Shown in pieces: positions 16,886 through 26,060 of a stretch of DNA of 64,000 nucleotides. Positions within the stretch are counted from its first letter, which is position 1; the number at the start of each line of letters is the position of its first letter. The translations under genes and the position numbers were made by a program. The notes beneath the pieces are model-generated. The model did not search any database. It had not been told where the DNA came from and saw only the letters and a program-made list of their open reading frames with translations. The DNA is from Streptococcus thoraltensis DSM 12221 (GTDB taxonomy: Bacteria > Bacillota > Bacilli > Lactobacillales > Streptococcaceae), in assembly GCF_000380145.1 (NCBI RefSeq), contig NZ_KB904620.1, positions 1 to 64,000 of the forward strand, in the 5' to 3' direction.

Positions 16886-17794
16886 TTATTTTTTGGGAAC
16901 GATAACAGTAATAGCTTTTGGAAGCATCTGGATAAGGACAGGTAATTTGCCAGCAACATCGCCATCAATACGGACGTTGGGATTGTTTTTATCTTTTTTT
17001 CGAACATTGATTAAACGCAGTTCAGAAGCTTGAAAAGAATCCCAGTGTCTAAAGTGATTAAACTTGCCAATGCGGAAAAAGAAGTAAAAAAAGAATCGGA
17101 TGAAGTGGGTTTTTCTTAGCGTGTAAACGGTGAAAAGGCCATCGTCTACCGTGTCTTTTTGATTAAAGCCAGGAAGTCCTGCAACGGTATTGCTCATGGT
17201 AATTAAGAGTAATTTTGTTTTGAAATATTGTTTTTTCTGATCCGATATGGCTTGTACACGATAAGAACGTCGTCGCAGAAAAATTTTCCAACCAGCTTTG
17301 ATAAAGGCTAGCGCACCGTAACGACGTTTATGCTCTGGTGTGACACTAAGAGCCATGTCAGCCATCAGGCCTAGGGTCAGGCTAGAAATCATGTATTGAT
17401 CGTTAACTCTAGCTATGTCAATGGCTAATTCTCGTCCAGAAAAGAGATTTTCCAAAGCCTTTTTTGGATTTAAGGGGATGTTTAGAGATTTGGCTAAATT
17501 ATTGACGGTTCCGGTTGGGATTAACCCCAAGCGAGAGTAACCGCCACCTTCATAAATACCCGCACAAACCAGTTTGATGGTACCGTCTCCTCCTAGAGGA
17601 ATGATAACATCAATCTTATCTAGGCAGGCCTCCTTAGCCATCTCCCTGGTTTCATCGGCAGATGCTGGGTAAAAGTATAGGATATTTTTTTCAGGGATAT
17701 TTTTTTCGATTAAAAAGTTTTTGATGGTTTCAATCAACTGGTCTTTTTCACGTTTTCCAGATTTTTGATTGATTATTAGTGCAAATGTTGTCAT
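16886..17794 (-). CDS. Diacylglycerol kinase family lipid kinase (YegS/DgkB type)
   Basis: A 302-residue soluble lipid kinase. It begins MTTFALIINQKSGKREKDQL and carries the nucleotide-binding PLGGDGTIKLVCAG and GLIPTGTVNNLAKSLN motifs of the DAGK catalytic domain. The C-terminal half ends in NVRIDGDVAGKLPV. A much longer frame extends upstream but that part is antisense to rsmD, so the ATG at 17794 is the start. It is divergent from rsmD with 88 bases between the starts. Confidence 0.87.
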   Translation of the reverse strand: MTTFALIINQKSGKREKDQLIETIKNFLIEKNIPEKNILYFYPASADETREMAKEACLDKIDVIIPLGGDGTIKLVCAGIYEGGGYSRLGLIPTGTVNNLAKSLNIPLNPKKALENLFSGRELAIDIARVNDQYMISSLTLGLMADMALSVTPEHKRRYGALAFIKAGWKIFLRRRSYRVQAISDQKKQYFKTKLLLITMSNTVAGLPGFNQKDTVDDGLFTVYTLRKTHFIRFFFYFFFRIGKFNHFRHWDSFQASELRLINVRKKDKNNPNVRIDGDVAGKLPVLIQMLPKAITVIVPKK

Positions 17795-17863
17795 GTTTTT
17801 CCTTGTTATCAAAAATTTAAGACTTATTATAGCATTTTTTAGGAGAATTATCTCAAAGAATTT

Positions 17864-17872
17864 TGCTATAAT
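17864..17872 (+). promoter_or_regulatory. Extended -10 promoter of rsmD
   Basis: TGCTATAAT ends ten bases before the ATG at 17883. Transcription should start about three to five bases before the ATG, so the AGGAA between them would not be part of the message. Confidence 0.55.
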
Positions 17873-17882
17873 AGGAAACAAT

Positions 17883-18422
17883 ATGAGAGTAGTAGCAGGT
17901 GAATTTGGCGGACGTCCTTTGAAGACGTTGCCCGGTAGAACGACACGCCCCACAACGGATAAGGTCAAAGGGGCTATGTTTAATATGATTGGTCCTTTTT
18001 TTGATGGTGGTCGGGTGTTAGACTTGTATGCTGGTAGCGGCAGCCTGGCTATCGAAGCCATTTCACGTGGCATGGATGATGCTGTTTTGGTTGAAAAAGA
18101 TCGCTCAGCCCAGACCATTATTCAGGAAAATATCAAGATGACTAAAGCCCAGAGGCAATTTCAACTCTTGAAGATGGACGATAAAAGAGCCATCAGTCAG
18201 CTTTCGGGACAGTTTAATCTTGTCCTTTTGGATCCTCCCTATGCTAAGGAACAAATTGTATCGGTAGTGACAGAGTTGGAAGATAGGGGCTTGCTGGTTG
18301 AGGATGTCATGATTGTATGTGAGACCGACAAGATGGTAGATTTGCCTGAAGAAATTTCCGCCTTTGGCATTTGGAAGCAAAAAATTTACGGAATTAGTAA
18401 GGTGACGGTTTATGTCAGATAA
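17883..18422 (+). CDS. rsmD: 16S rRNA (guanine(966)-N2)-methyltransferase RsmD
   Basis: SAM-dependent enzyme acting on 16S rRNA, 179 residues. MRVVAGEFGGRPLKTLPG is the standard start; the SAM site is LDLYAGSGSLAIEAISRG and the catalytic motif LDPPYAKE. An in-frame extension upstream to 17769 overlaps the divergent gene and was rejected. It overlaps coaD by 11 bases. Confidence 0.93.
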   Translation: MRVVAGEFGGRPLKTLPGRTTRPTTDKVKGAMFNMIGPFFDGGRVLDLYAGSGSLAIEAISRGMDDAVLVEKDRSAQTIIQENIKMTKAQRQFQLLKMDDKRAISQLSGQFNLVLLDPPYAKEQIVSVVTELEDRGLLVEDVMIVCETDKMVDLPEEISAFGIWKQKIYGISKVTVYVR

Positions 18423-18912
18423 GAAAATTGGCTTATTTACTGGATCTTTTGATCCGGTAACGTTAGGGCATGTGGATTTGATTGCGCGTGCTAGTCAGCT
18501 ATTTGACCAACTTTATGTTGGTATTTTTTACAATAAGGAAAAAGCAGGTCAGTTTAGTATCGACCAGAGGCGCAATATGCTTGAAGAAGCAGTGGCTAAT
18601 CTTGATAATGTCAAGGTTATTACGGCAAATAATAGTCTAGCTGTTGATATTGCAGCCAAGCTTGAAGTGACCCATCTCGTGCGGGGACTGCGTAATGGTA
18701 ATGATTTGACTTATGAAGCTAATTTGGAATTTTTCAATAAGCATTTGAATGATAGCATTGATACTATTTATCTCATGTCAGCTAATCAGTGGCAGGAAGT
18801 CAGTTCCAGTCGTATCAGAGAGTTGATTTTTTTCAAGGCTGATATTTCAGATTTTGTACCCGAATCAGTTGTTAAAGAAGTGGAGAAAAAACGTGAACAA
18901 ACAAGAATTTAA
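18412..18912 (+). CDS. coaD: Phosphopantetheine adenylyltransferase
   Basis: Penultimate step of coenzyme A synthesis. The 166 residues show the nucleotidyltransferase motif GSFDPVTLGHVDLI (T/H-x-G-H) at the N terminus and SSSRIRELIFFKADISDFVP near the C terminus. It sits between rsmD and sepM, a stable streptococcal order. Confidence 0.95.
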   Translation: MSDKKIGLFTGSFDPVTLGHVDLIARASQLFDQLYVGIFYNKEKAGQFSIDQRRNMLEEAVANLDNVKVITANNSLAVDIAAKLEVTHLVRGLRNGNDLTYEANLEFFNKHLNDSIDTIYLMSANQWQEVSSSRIRELIFFKADISDFVPESVVKEVEKKREQTRI

Positions 18913-19972
18913 GATGAAAGAGGAAAACTTTAAAAAGAAATCACCCTTAAAATGGTGGCTATTGGGAATTGGTACAGCGGTTCTCTTAGCAGTTACTTTT
19001 TTTCTTCCGCTTCCTTATTATATCGAAATGCCTGGCGGAGCCTATGACATTCGAGAGGTTCTAAAGGTTGATAAAAAAGAAGACAAGGCAAAAGGATCTT
19101 ATAATTTTGTAGCTATTTCCCAAGTACAAGCAACCCCTGCAGCTCTTCTCTATGCTTGGGCGACACCCTTTACCGATGTGTCAACTGCTAAGGAGAGTTT
19201 GGGAAACTATACCGAGGATGAGTATATCCGTCTCAACCAATTCTACATGGAAACTTCTCAAAATGAAGCCATTTACCAAGCTTTTAAATTAGCTGAGAAA
19301 TCTGTGGATTTAAAATACTTAGGCGTCTATGTTCTTGACGTTGCTAAAGATTCAACATTCAAGGGGATTTTAAGTCTTGCGGATACTGTTACAGGTGTCA
19401 ATGGCAAAACCTTTGAAAGTTCTAAGGAACTCATCGATTATGTTGCCAAGCAAACTATTGGTGACAAGGTAACGGTGCAATACCTATCTGATGATAAGAA
19501 AAAAGAAGCCTCAGGAAAAATCATTAAACTTAAAAATGGAAAAAATGGTATTGGAATTGGGCTTGTGGATCATACCGAAGTGAAAACAAAAACGCCAGTT
19601 CAATTTTCAACAGGAAATGTTGGTGGACCAAGTGCAGGTCTTATGTTTACCTTAGATATTTTGGATCAAATCAATAAAGAGGATTTGAGAAAAGGTCGTA
19701 TGATTGCAGGTACTGGTACAATTGAAAAAGATGGTTCCGTCGGTGACATTGGGGGAGCTGATAAGAAAGTGGTTTCGGCGGCTAAGGATAATGCGGAGAT
19801 TTTCTTTGTGCCAAATAATCCTGTTCCTAAAGCTTACTTGAAGGAACACCCTCAGGCAAAAAACAACTATCAAAAAGCTAAAGAAGCAGCCAAACGTATC
19901 AAGACAAAAATGAAAATTATTCCAGTTAAAAATGTGCAAGATGCCATTGACTATTTAGAGAAAACGTCTTAA
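18893..19972 (+). CDS. sepM: SepM family pheromone-processing serine protease (PDZ and Lon-type domains)
   Basis: Membrane-anchored protease of 359 residues. A single transmembrane helix (WWLLGIGTAVLLAVTFFLPL) is followed by a PDZ domain (about 115-200, SLADTVTGVNGKTFES) and a Lon-type S16 domain. The catalytic Ser247 lies in GGPSAGLMF and the partner Lys near 292 in DKKVVSAAKDN. I start at GTG 18893, seven bases after GGAG, inside the end of coaD; the ATG at 18914 has no ribosome site. In S. mutans SepM trims the competence-stimulating peptide. No pheromone gene is visible here. Confidence 0.88.
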   Translation: MNKQEFKMKEENFKKKSPLKWWLLGIGTAVLLAVTFFLPLPYYIEMPGGAYDIREVLKVDKKEDKAKGSYNFVAISQVQATPAALLYAWATPFTDVSTAKESLGNYTEDEYIRLNQFYMETSQNEAIYQAFKLAEKSVDLKYLGVYVLDVAKDSTFKGILSLADTVTGVNGKTFESSKELIDYVAKQTIGDKVTVQYLSDDKKKEASGKIIKLKNGKNGIGIGLVDHTEVKTKTPVQFSTGNVGGPSAGLMFTLDILDQINKEDLRKGRMIAGTGTIEKDGSVGDIGGADKKVVSAAKDNAEIFFVPNNPVPKAYLKEHPQAKNNYQKAKEAAKRIKTKMKIIPVKNVQDAIDYLEKTS

Positions 19973-19979
19973 TAAATTG

Positions 19980-20015
19980 AAAAGTAATTTCGATTGAATC
20001 GGAATTGCTTTTTGT
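19980..20015 (+). terminator. Terminator between sepM and rbsR
   Basis: AAGTAATTTCGAT pairs with ATCGGAATTGCTT using G-U pairs and is followed by TTTTTGTTT. Confidence 0.6.
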
Positions 20016-20026
20016 TTAAAAAGTGA

Positions 20027-20076
20027 TTGACAAAATTTTAGAAAACGGTTACAATTTAATTGTGAGAACGGTTCCA
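20027..20076 (+). promoter_or_regulatory. rbs operon promoter with cre-like site and paired operators
   Basis: TTGACA (20027-20032) and TACAAT (20050-20055) are 17 bases apart. AGAAAACGGTTACA in the spacer (20039-20053) matches the cre consensus WTGNAARCGNWWWCA except at one base. A second copy of the same core, GAGAACGGTTCC, lies at 20064-20075, 23 bases away and downstream of the -10. The shared AACGGTT suggests two RbsR operators, the first also readable by CcpA. Confidence 0.6.
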
Positions 20077-20097
20077 TATCAGGAAAGGATGGTTTTT

Positions 20098-21081
20098 TTG
20101 GTAACAATAAAAGAAGTTGCAGAAGAAGCAGGCGTTTCAAAATCAACGGTTTCCCGCTATACTTCGCAAAAAGGCTATGTTGGGCAAGAAGCTCAAGAAA
20201 AGGTAAAACAAGCCATCAAAAAATTGAACTATGTTCCAAACGTTTTGGCACAGTCTCTAAAGTCGCAGCGCAACCAATTAGTAGGGCTCCTACTCCCTGA
20301 TATTTCTAACCCATTTTTTCCTCGCCTTGCTCGAGGAGCAGAGGAATTTTTAAAAGAAAAGGGCTACAGGGTCATGTTAGGAAGTATTGGTGAAGAAGGT
20401 GCTGTAGAAGAGGATTACTTGAATGTTCTTCTACAAACTAAGGCAGCTGGTATTATCACAACCCATGATTTTACAAAAACACATCCCAATCTAGATATTC
20501 CTATAGTTGTTGTCGATCGTGTTGATCAGGAGACGGAGTATGGCGTTTTTTCGGATAACCAGGCTGGTGGACGCCTAGCTGCCGAGCAAATTGTTCGAGC
20601 AGGTACTGATAAGGTGTTACTAGTTCGTGGTCCTTCTGATAATGCACAAAGTATTAATCAGAGATTTGAAGCGGGTCTTAGTTATTTAAAAAATCAACAA
20701 GTAGACGTATCAATCTCCGACAGTCACTCTTTTGACTTTGATGTGATTCAAAAAGAAGCCATGGTGATGCTAGATAAAAATCCCGATTGTGATAGCATTA
20801 TTGCCCCTTCTGACGTGCATGCCATAGCTTACATTCATGAGATTCTAGCTCGTGGGAAAAAAATACCTGAGGATATTCAAATTATTGGGTACGATGACAT
20901 CTTGGTGAGTCGGTTTATTTATCCCTCTTTATCAACCATTCATCAATCCTCATATAGACTTGGAGAAGAGGCCGCAGCATTGATATACAAGATTACGAAT
21001 CATTTACCTATTGAAGAAAAAAGGGTGCAACTACCTGTCAGATATATTGAAAGGGAAACTTTAAGGAGGTCACATGAGTAA
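20098..21081 (+). CDS. rbsR: Ribose operon repressor RbsR, LacI family
   Basis: LacI-type repressor of 327 residues. The helix-turn-helix is at residues 3-25 (TIKEVAEEAGVSKSTVSRY) and the ligand domain has PNVLAQSLKSQRNQLVGLLLPDI. I prefer the TTG at 20098, nine bases after AGGAAAGG, because it gives the typical start MVTIKEVA; the ATG at 20089 touches the ribosome site. It leads the rbs genes and overlaps rbsK by eight bases, so it likely controls its own operon. Confidence 0.9.
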   Translation: MVTIKEVAEEAGVSKSTVSRYTSQKGYVGQEAQEKVKQAIKKLNYVPNVLAQSLKSQRNQLVGLLLPDISNPFFPRLARGAEEFLKEKGYRVMLGSIGEEGAVEEDYLNVLLQTKAAGIITTHDFTKTHPNLDIPIVVVDRVDQETEYGVFSDNQAGGRLAAEQIVRAGTDKVLLVRGPSDNAQSINQRFEAGLSYLKNQQVDVSISDSHSFDFDVIQKEAMVMLDKNPDCDSIIAPSDVHAIAYIHEILARGKKIPEDIQIIGYDDILVSRFIYPSLSTIHQSSYRLGEEAAALIYKITNHLPIEEKRVQLPVRYIERETLRRSHE

Positions 21082-21985
21082 AATAGTCATTATAGGCAGT
21101 ATTTCCATGGATTTAGTCATGGAGACAAATCGGCTTGCGGAAGCAGGAGAAACTGTTTTTGGTAGTCAATTTTCGATGGTTCCCGGTGGAAAAGGTGCCA
21201 ATCAAGCGGTAGCCATTGGACGATTAAGTTCTAAAAATGACCATGTGGAAATGCTGGGAGCTGTTGGGAATGACCAGTTTGCATCTGGTCTTTTAGAAAA
21301 TTTGAGTCAAAATCAGGTTGTTTCGGAGAATGTGGGAACGATACCATATTCAACAGGAGTTGCTCAAATAACGCTTTATGACAATGATAATCGGATTATC
21401 TATTGTCCAGGAGCTAACGCAAAAGTAGATGCCAGAAATTTTGATAAAGAATGGGATATTATAGCTGATGCTGACTTGGTCGTTTTGCAAAATGAAATCA
21501 GTCACCAAACCAACTTAGCCATTGCCCAATTCTGTCATCAAAAAGGGATTAGGGTACTTTATAATCCGGCGCCATCACGCGACACAGATATTGAGATGCT
21601 TGAATTTGTAGATGTCATTACTCCCAATGAACACGAAGTAAAAGAGCTATTTCCTCATCGTGATTTAGAAGAAATAATCAAATCTTATCCTAATAAACTT
21701 TTGGTGACCTTGGGGACAAAAGGATCTATCTTTTTTGATGGCAATGACATTCAAAAAATACCTGCCATTAAGGCAAAGGTTGTTGATACAACAGGAGCGG
21801 GTGATACCTTTAATGGTGCCTTTGGCTATGCGATTTCAAAAGGATTGTCCTTTAAAGAAGCTGTATCTTTTGGAACGCTAGCTTCGCATTTATCTGTTCA
21901 AGGATTCGGAGCACAAGGCGGGATGCCTTACTTGAAAGAAATGAAGGAGAGTGCTTATTATGAAAAAACATGGGCTATTAAATAG
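21074..21985 (+). CDS. rbsK: Ribokinase
   Basis: PfkB-family kinase of 303 residues that phosphorylates ribose after import. Motifs: GSISMDLVMETNRLAEAGET, FSMVPGGKGANQAVAIGRL (substrate site) and VDTTGAGDTFNGAF with the catalytic Asp. The end overlaps the start of rbsD. Confidence 0.94.
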   Translation: MSKIVIIGSISMDLVMETNRLAEAGETVFGSQFSMVPGGKGANQAVAIGRLSSKNDHVEMLGAVGNDQFASGLLENLSQNQVVSENVGTIPYSTGVAQITLYDNDNRIIYCPGANAKVDARNFDKEWDIIADADLVVLQNEISHQTNLAIAQFCHQKGIRVLYNPAPSRDTDIEMLEFVDVITPNEHEVKELFPHRDLEEIIKSYPNKLLVTLGTKGSIFFDGNDIQKIPAIKAKVVDTTGAGDTFNGAFGYAISKGLSFKEAVSFGTLASHLSVQGFGAQGGMPYLKEMKESAYYEKTWAIK

Positions 21986-22358
21986 CCAGTTAGCGAAACT
22001 TGCAGCCGATTTAGGACACACGGATCGGGTTTGCATCGGTGATTTGGGTTTGCCAGTGCCAGCAGGTATTCCCAAAATTGATCTGGCGCTAAAACGTGGT
22101 TTACCAAGCTTCCAAGACCTTCTTGATGAGTATTTGGAAAATGTTTTAGTTGAGAAGGTCATCCTAGCAGAAGAACTTAAAGCTGAAAATCCTGAGCAGT
22201 TAGCCACGATATTGGATAAATTAGACGCCAGCGTTGAGATTGAATATGTCAATCATGAAGACTTAAAAACTCTTAACAAGGATGTCAAAGCGGTTGTCCG
22301 AACAGGTGAAGATACACCCTACTCCAACATTATTTTGCAATCTGGAGTAACCCTATAG
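21960..22358 (+). CDS. rbsD: D-ribose pyranase
   Basis: Interconverts pyranose and furanose ribose so that the kinase can use it. The start at ATG 21960 gives 132 residues, the usual length; GAAGGAG lies upstream inside rbsK. The conserved histidine lies in LGHTDRVCIGDLGLPVP and the C terminus holds TGEDTPYSNIILQSGV. Confidence 0.93.
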   Translation: MKKHGLLNSQLAKLAADLGHTDRVCIGDLGLPVPAGIPKIDLALKRGLPSFQDLLDEYLENVLVEKVILAEELKAENPEQLATILDKLDASVEIEYVNHEDLKTLNKDVKAVVRTGEDTPYSNIILQSGVTL

Positions 22359-22370
22359 CGAGGTGAATAC

Positions 22371-23849
22371 ATGAAAATTGAAATGAGAGACATTTCAAAA
22401 TCATTTGGGAATAATAAAGTTCTCGAAAAGATTGATTTGGATTTACATTCTGGACAGGTTCATGCTCTTATGGGCGAAAATGGCGCTGGAAAATCGACTC
22501 TAATGAACATATTGACCGGTTTGTTCCCAGCAACTAAGGGAAAGATCCTTATTGACAATCAAGAGATGACCTTTACCAATCCACAAGAAGCCGAAGATTT
22601 TGGTATCAGCTTTATTCATCAAGAAATGAATACTTGGTCTGATATGACTGTCTTGGAAAATTTGTTCCTAGGTCGTGAACTCAAAAATCGTTTTGGTCTG
22701 CTCGATCAAAGAGCCATGAAAGAAAAAGCTAACCAAGCATTCCAGCATTTGGGAGTATCTATCCCATTAAACATTGAGATTGGCAAGTTGTCAGTTGGTC
22801 AGCAACAAATGATTGAAATTGCTAAGTGTTTGTTATCAGAAGTTTCGATCCTCATTATGGATGAACCAACAGCAGCACTAACTGATAGAGAAACAGAAAG
22901 TCTTTTTTCAATCATCAATAGTCTGAAAGCACAAGGGGTTGGGATTGTTTACATCTCTCATCGAATGGAAGAAATTTTCAGAATAACAGATCTTATCACA
23001 GTTATGCGTGATGGACTGGTGGTTGATACTACACCAACTAGTGAAACAACTTCAGATGAGTTGGTTAAAAAGATGGTCGGTCGAGAATTAGAAGACTATT
23101 ACCCAGATAAGGTGGCGGAGATTGGCGATGTCGCCTTTGAAGTAAGTCATTTAACAGGAAATACCTTTGAAGATGTATCATTTCAAGTTAGAAAAGGTGA
23201 GATTCTTGGTTTTTCTGGCTTGATGGGCGCTGGACGTACTGAGGTTATGCGAGCCATTTTTGGTATCGATAGCCTGAAATCTGGTCAGATTAAAATAGAT
23301 GGTCAGGAAGTTTCGATTGCAAATCCAGTCCAAGCCATTGAAAAAGGTATTGGTTTTTTGACTGAAAATCGAAAAGATGAAGGGCTCATCTTGGATTTTT
23401 CGATTAAGGATAATATGACTTTGCCAAGTACGCGGGATTTTAGCCAATACGGATTTTTTGATAATAAAACAAGCACCGATTTTGTGAATCAGCTGATTGA
23501 GAGATTGCGTGTCAAATCTGGAACTCCCAAATTACCAGTTGGTCATTTATCTGGTGGCAATCAGCAAAAAGTTGTTCTTGCCAAATGGATTGGCATTGCA
23601 CCGAAAATATTGATTTTAGATGAGCCGACACGAGGGGTTGATGTCGGTGCTAAAAGAGAAATTTATCAGTTAATGAATGAATTAGCCGAAAGAGGAGTGC
23701 CAATTATCATGGTATCGTCTGATCTTCCGGAAATATTGGGAGTGAGCGACCGTATCATTGTAATGCATGAAGGACGTATCAGTGGAGAACTTAGCCGATT
23801 AGAAGCAAATCAAGAAAAAGTGATGCAACTTGCGACAGGAGGACAATAG
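22371..23849 (+). CDS. rbsA: Ribose ABC transporter, fused ATPase RbsA
   Basis: Tandem ATPase of 492 residues. The first half has Walker A GENGAGKSTL, signature LSVGQQQMIEIAKCL and Walker B LIMDEPTAAL. The second half has a degenerate Walker A (GLMGAGRTEVM) but a normal signature LSGGNQQKVVLAKW and LILDEPTRGVD. This asymmetry is normal for RbsA/MglA proteins. Confidence 0.94.
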   Translation: MKIEMRDISKSFGNNKVLEKIDLDLHSGQVHALMGENGAGKSTLMNILTGLFPATKGKILIDNQEMTFTNPQEAEDFGISFIHQEMNTWSDMTVLENLFLGRELKNRFGLLDQRAMKEKANQAFQHLGVSIPLNIEIGKLSVGQQQMIEIAKCLLSEVSILIMDEPTAALTDRETESLFSIINSLKAQGVGIVYISHRMEEIFRITDLITVMRDGLVVDTTPTSETTSDELVKKMVGRELEDYYPDKVAEIGDVAFEVSHLTGNTFEDVSFQVRKGEILGFSGLMGAGRTEVMRAIFGIDSLKSGQIKIDGQEVSIANPVQAIEKGIGFLTENRKDEGLILDFSIKDNMTLPSTRDFSQYGFFDNKTSTDFVNQLIERLRVKSGTPKLPVGHLSGGNQQKVVLAKWIGIAPKILILDEPTRGVDVGAKREIYQLMNELAERGVPIIMVSSDLPEILGVSDRIIVMHEGRISGELSRLEANQEKVMQLATGGQ

Positions 23850-23850
23850 T

Positions 23851-24795
23851 GTGAAACAAGTAATGAAATATGTATCAGAATTAACAACTCTGATTGCCCT
23901 AGTAGCATTGATGGTTGTCATCACCATGCTAAATCCTAATTTCTTAACAACCAACAACTTGCTTAACTTGCTCTTACAAGTAACAGCCAATGGTTTTATT
24001 GCATTTGGGATGACTTTTGTTATTTTAACCGGTGGTATTGATTTATCTGTTGGCTCAATCTTAGCCCTATCTAGCGCAGTGTCAGCTGGTTTTATAGGCA
24101 GTGGCATGCCAGTACCCTTGGCTATTTTACTAGCCCTTCTTTTAGGAGGACTATTTGGTATGTTAAATGGTTTCTTGATTTCCTTTGGGAAATTGGCACC
24201 ATTTATTGTTACTCTTGCAACCATGACAATTTTTAGAGGCGCAACCCTCGTCTACACTAATGGTAATCCAATTACGGCAGGGCTTGGTGATAGTTTTGTG
24301 TTCCAATTCCTTGGACAAGGTTATATTATTGGGATACCTTTTCCAGTCATCCTGATGTTTCTTGTTTTTATTTTCTTATATGTGTTACTTCATAAAACGG
24401 CATTTGGGAAATCTGTCTACGCTATAGGAGGCAATGAAAAAGCAGCGTATATCTCAGGTGTCAAATTAAATAAAGTAAAACTTATTATTTATACCATTTC
24501 AGGAATGATGGCTGCCTTATCAGGATTAATTATCACTTCACGTTTAAGTTCGGCTCAGCCAACTGCGGGAAGTAGTTATGAGATGGATGCTATTGCAGCC
24601 GTTGTTCTTGGAGGAACGTCTCTGTCAGGAGGAAAGGGGCGTATTATCGGAACCTTAATCGGTGCCCTTATTATTGGTGTCTTAAATAATGGACTTAACA
24701 TTATTGGAGTCTCAGCTTTCTGGCAACAAGTTGTTAAAGGTATCGTTATTATCATCGCTGTGCTACTGGATCGATTGAAAGTAGCTAATCAATAA
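23851..24795 (+). CDS. rbsC: Ribose ABC transporter, permease RbsC
   Basis: Membrane subunit of 314 residues with eight to ten hydrophobic segments. It contains GMTFVILTGGIDLSVGSILA, the signature of the RbsC/XylH family, and YAIGGNEKAAYISGV. I start at GTG 23851, seven bases after CAGGAGG; an earlier in-frame ATG at 23830 lies inside rbsA and ahead of the ribosome site. Confidence 0.92.
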   Translation: MKQVMKYVSELTTLIALVALMVVITMLNPNFLTTNNLLNLLLQVTANGFIAFGMTFVILTGGIDLSVGSILALSSAVSAGFIGSGMPVPLAILLALLLGGLFGMLNGFLISFGKLAPFIVTLATMTIFRGATLVYTNGNPITAGLGDSFVFQFLGQGYIIGIPFPVILMFLVFIFLYVLLHKTAFGKSVYAIGGNEKAAYISGVKLNKVKLIIYTISGMMAALSGLIITSRLSSAQPTAGSSYEMDAIAAVVLGGTSLSGGKGRIIGTLIGALIIGVLNNGLNIIGVSAFWQQVVKGIVIIIAVLLDRLKVANQ

Positions 24796-24806
24796 AGGAG
24801 TCAATC

Positions 24807-25775
24807 ATGAAAGTCATTAAACAATTTGGTCGTATTCTTCTTGTTCTAAGCCTTCTTATCATTTTAGCAGCCTGTGGTAAAACAGGATTAGATAGCGGAT
24901 CAAGTAAATCTGATAAAGCAGTTACCCAAAAAGAAGCTAAAGATTTAAATCTAGGTGTCTCAATCTCTACAACGAATAATCCTTATTTCGTAGCCATGAA
25001 AGAAGGGATTGATCAATACGCTAAAGATAAAAGTGTGAAGCTAAAAGTAGCAGATGCTCAGGATGATGCTGCAAGACAAGCGGACGATGTCCAAAACTTC
25101 GTTAGTCAAAATGTTGATGCTATCTTAATCAATCCTGTTGATTCAGATGCTATTGTACCAGCTATTAAAGCGGCTAATTCTGCCAACATCCCTGTTATTT
25201 TGATTGACCGTGGTAGCAATGGTGGCGATGTTCTAACAACTGTAGCATCAGACAATGTTGAAGCAGGTAAAATGGCAGCAGATTATATCATCAAAGAACT
25301 AGGAAAAAATGCTAAAACGTTTGAATTATCAGGAGTACCTGGAGCGTCAGCCACTGTGGATCGTGGTAAAGGATTTAATGACGTTGCTAACAATCAATTG
25401 GATATTTTATCAAGCCAATCAGCAAACTTCGATCGTGCTAAAGCCCTCAACACTGCTCAAAACATGATTCAAGGAAATAAAGCGGTCCAAGCAATTTTCG
25501 CACAAAACGATGAAATGGCTATGGGAGCAGCTCAAGCAGCCAAAGCAGCTGGACTAGATAATGTTTTGATTGTTGGTATTGATGGTCAGCCAGATGCACA
25601 TGAATCCATTAAAAAAGGTGACATGTCAGCAACGATTGCCCAACAACCTGCTAAGATGGGAGAGATTGCCATTCAAGCAGCTATTGACTACTATCAAGGT
25701 AAAAAAATTGATAAAGAAACGGTATCACCAATATTTCTTGTGACAAAAGAAAATGTGGATGAACATAATTGGTAA
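24807..25775 (+). CDS. rbsB: Ribose-binding lipoprotein RbsB
   Basis: Binding protein of 322 residues, lipid-anchored through the lipobox LAAC at residue 23. The ligand fold starts LGVSISTTNNPYFVAMKEG and includes NPVDSDAIVPAIKAAN and IVGIDGQPDAHESIKKG, close to RbsB of other bacteria. It is the last gene of the operon and a strong terminator follows. Confidence 0.93.
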   Translation: MKVIKQFGRILLVLSLLIILAACGKTGLDSGSSKSDKAVTQKEAKDLNLGVSISTTNNPYFVAMKEGIDQYAKDKSVKLKVADAQDDAARQADDVQNFVSQNVDAILINPVDSDAIVPAIKAANSANIPVILIDRGSNGGDVLTTVASDNVEAGKMAADYIIKELGKNAKTFELSGVPGASATVDRGKGFNDVANNQLDILSSQSANFDRAKALNTAQNMIQGNKAVQAIFAQNDEMAMGAAQAAKAAGLDNVLIVGIDGQPDAHESIKKGDMSATIAQQPAKMGEIAIQAAIDYYQGKKIDKETVSPIFLVTKENVDEHNW

Positions 25776-25796
25776 TTACGATTATTTATAGAGAGT

Positions 25797-25848
25797 GTGG
25801 GATAACAATCGGTAACTAGGGTCGTTTGATTGTTGTCCTACTTTTTTT
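25797..25848 (+). terminator. Terminator of the rbs operon
   Basis: GTGGGATAACAATC pairs with GATTGTTGTCCTAC and is followed by seven T. The last T is also the first base of the next small repeat. Confidence 0.85.
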
Positions 25849-26060
25849 ATAGTCTTTTGAATTAACTTTAAGACATGGTCACGTTCGATTTGCCATACTC
25901 ATACGCAATGAAAATCAAAAGCAGACTAGGCGACACAGATAGCAGATAGAACTGAAAGTCATCAAATCAAGTTAACAAGGTCTGCTTTTGATTTTCGAAG
26001 AGTATCAAGTACTGTTCTGCGTCTCCATTCCTTGTCTGACAGTTAATTGATTTGACTGTA
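25848..26060 (+). repeat. Full composite small repeat (copy 5)
   Basis: Best preserved copy. Outer ends are TATAGTCTTTTGAATTAACT and AGTTAATTGATTTGACTGTA. The core at 25902-26004 has arms of about 25 bases (GAAAATCAAAAGCAGAC and GTCTGCTTTTGATTTTC). TCA lies on both sides of the core, fitting a 3-bp target duplication. Confidence 0.85.

Noticed and set aside
17795..18118. Long N-terminal extension of the lipid kinase frame on the minus strand
   Set aside because: It is antisense to rsmD, and the family start MTTFALIIN lies at 17794.
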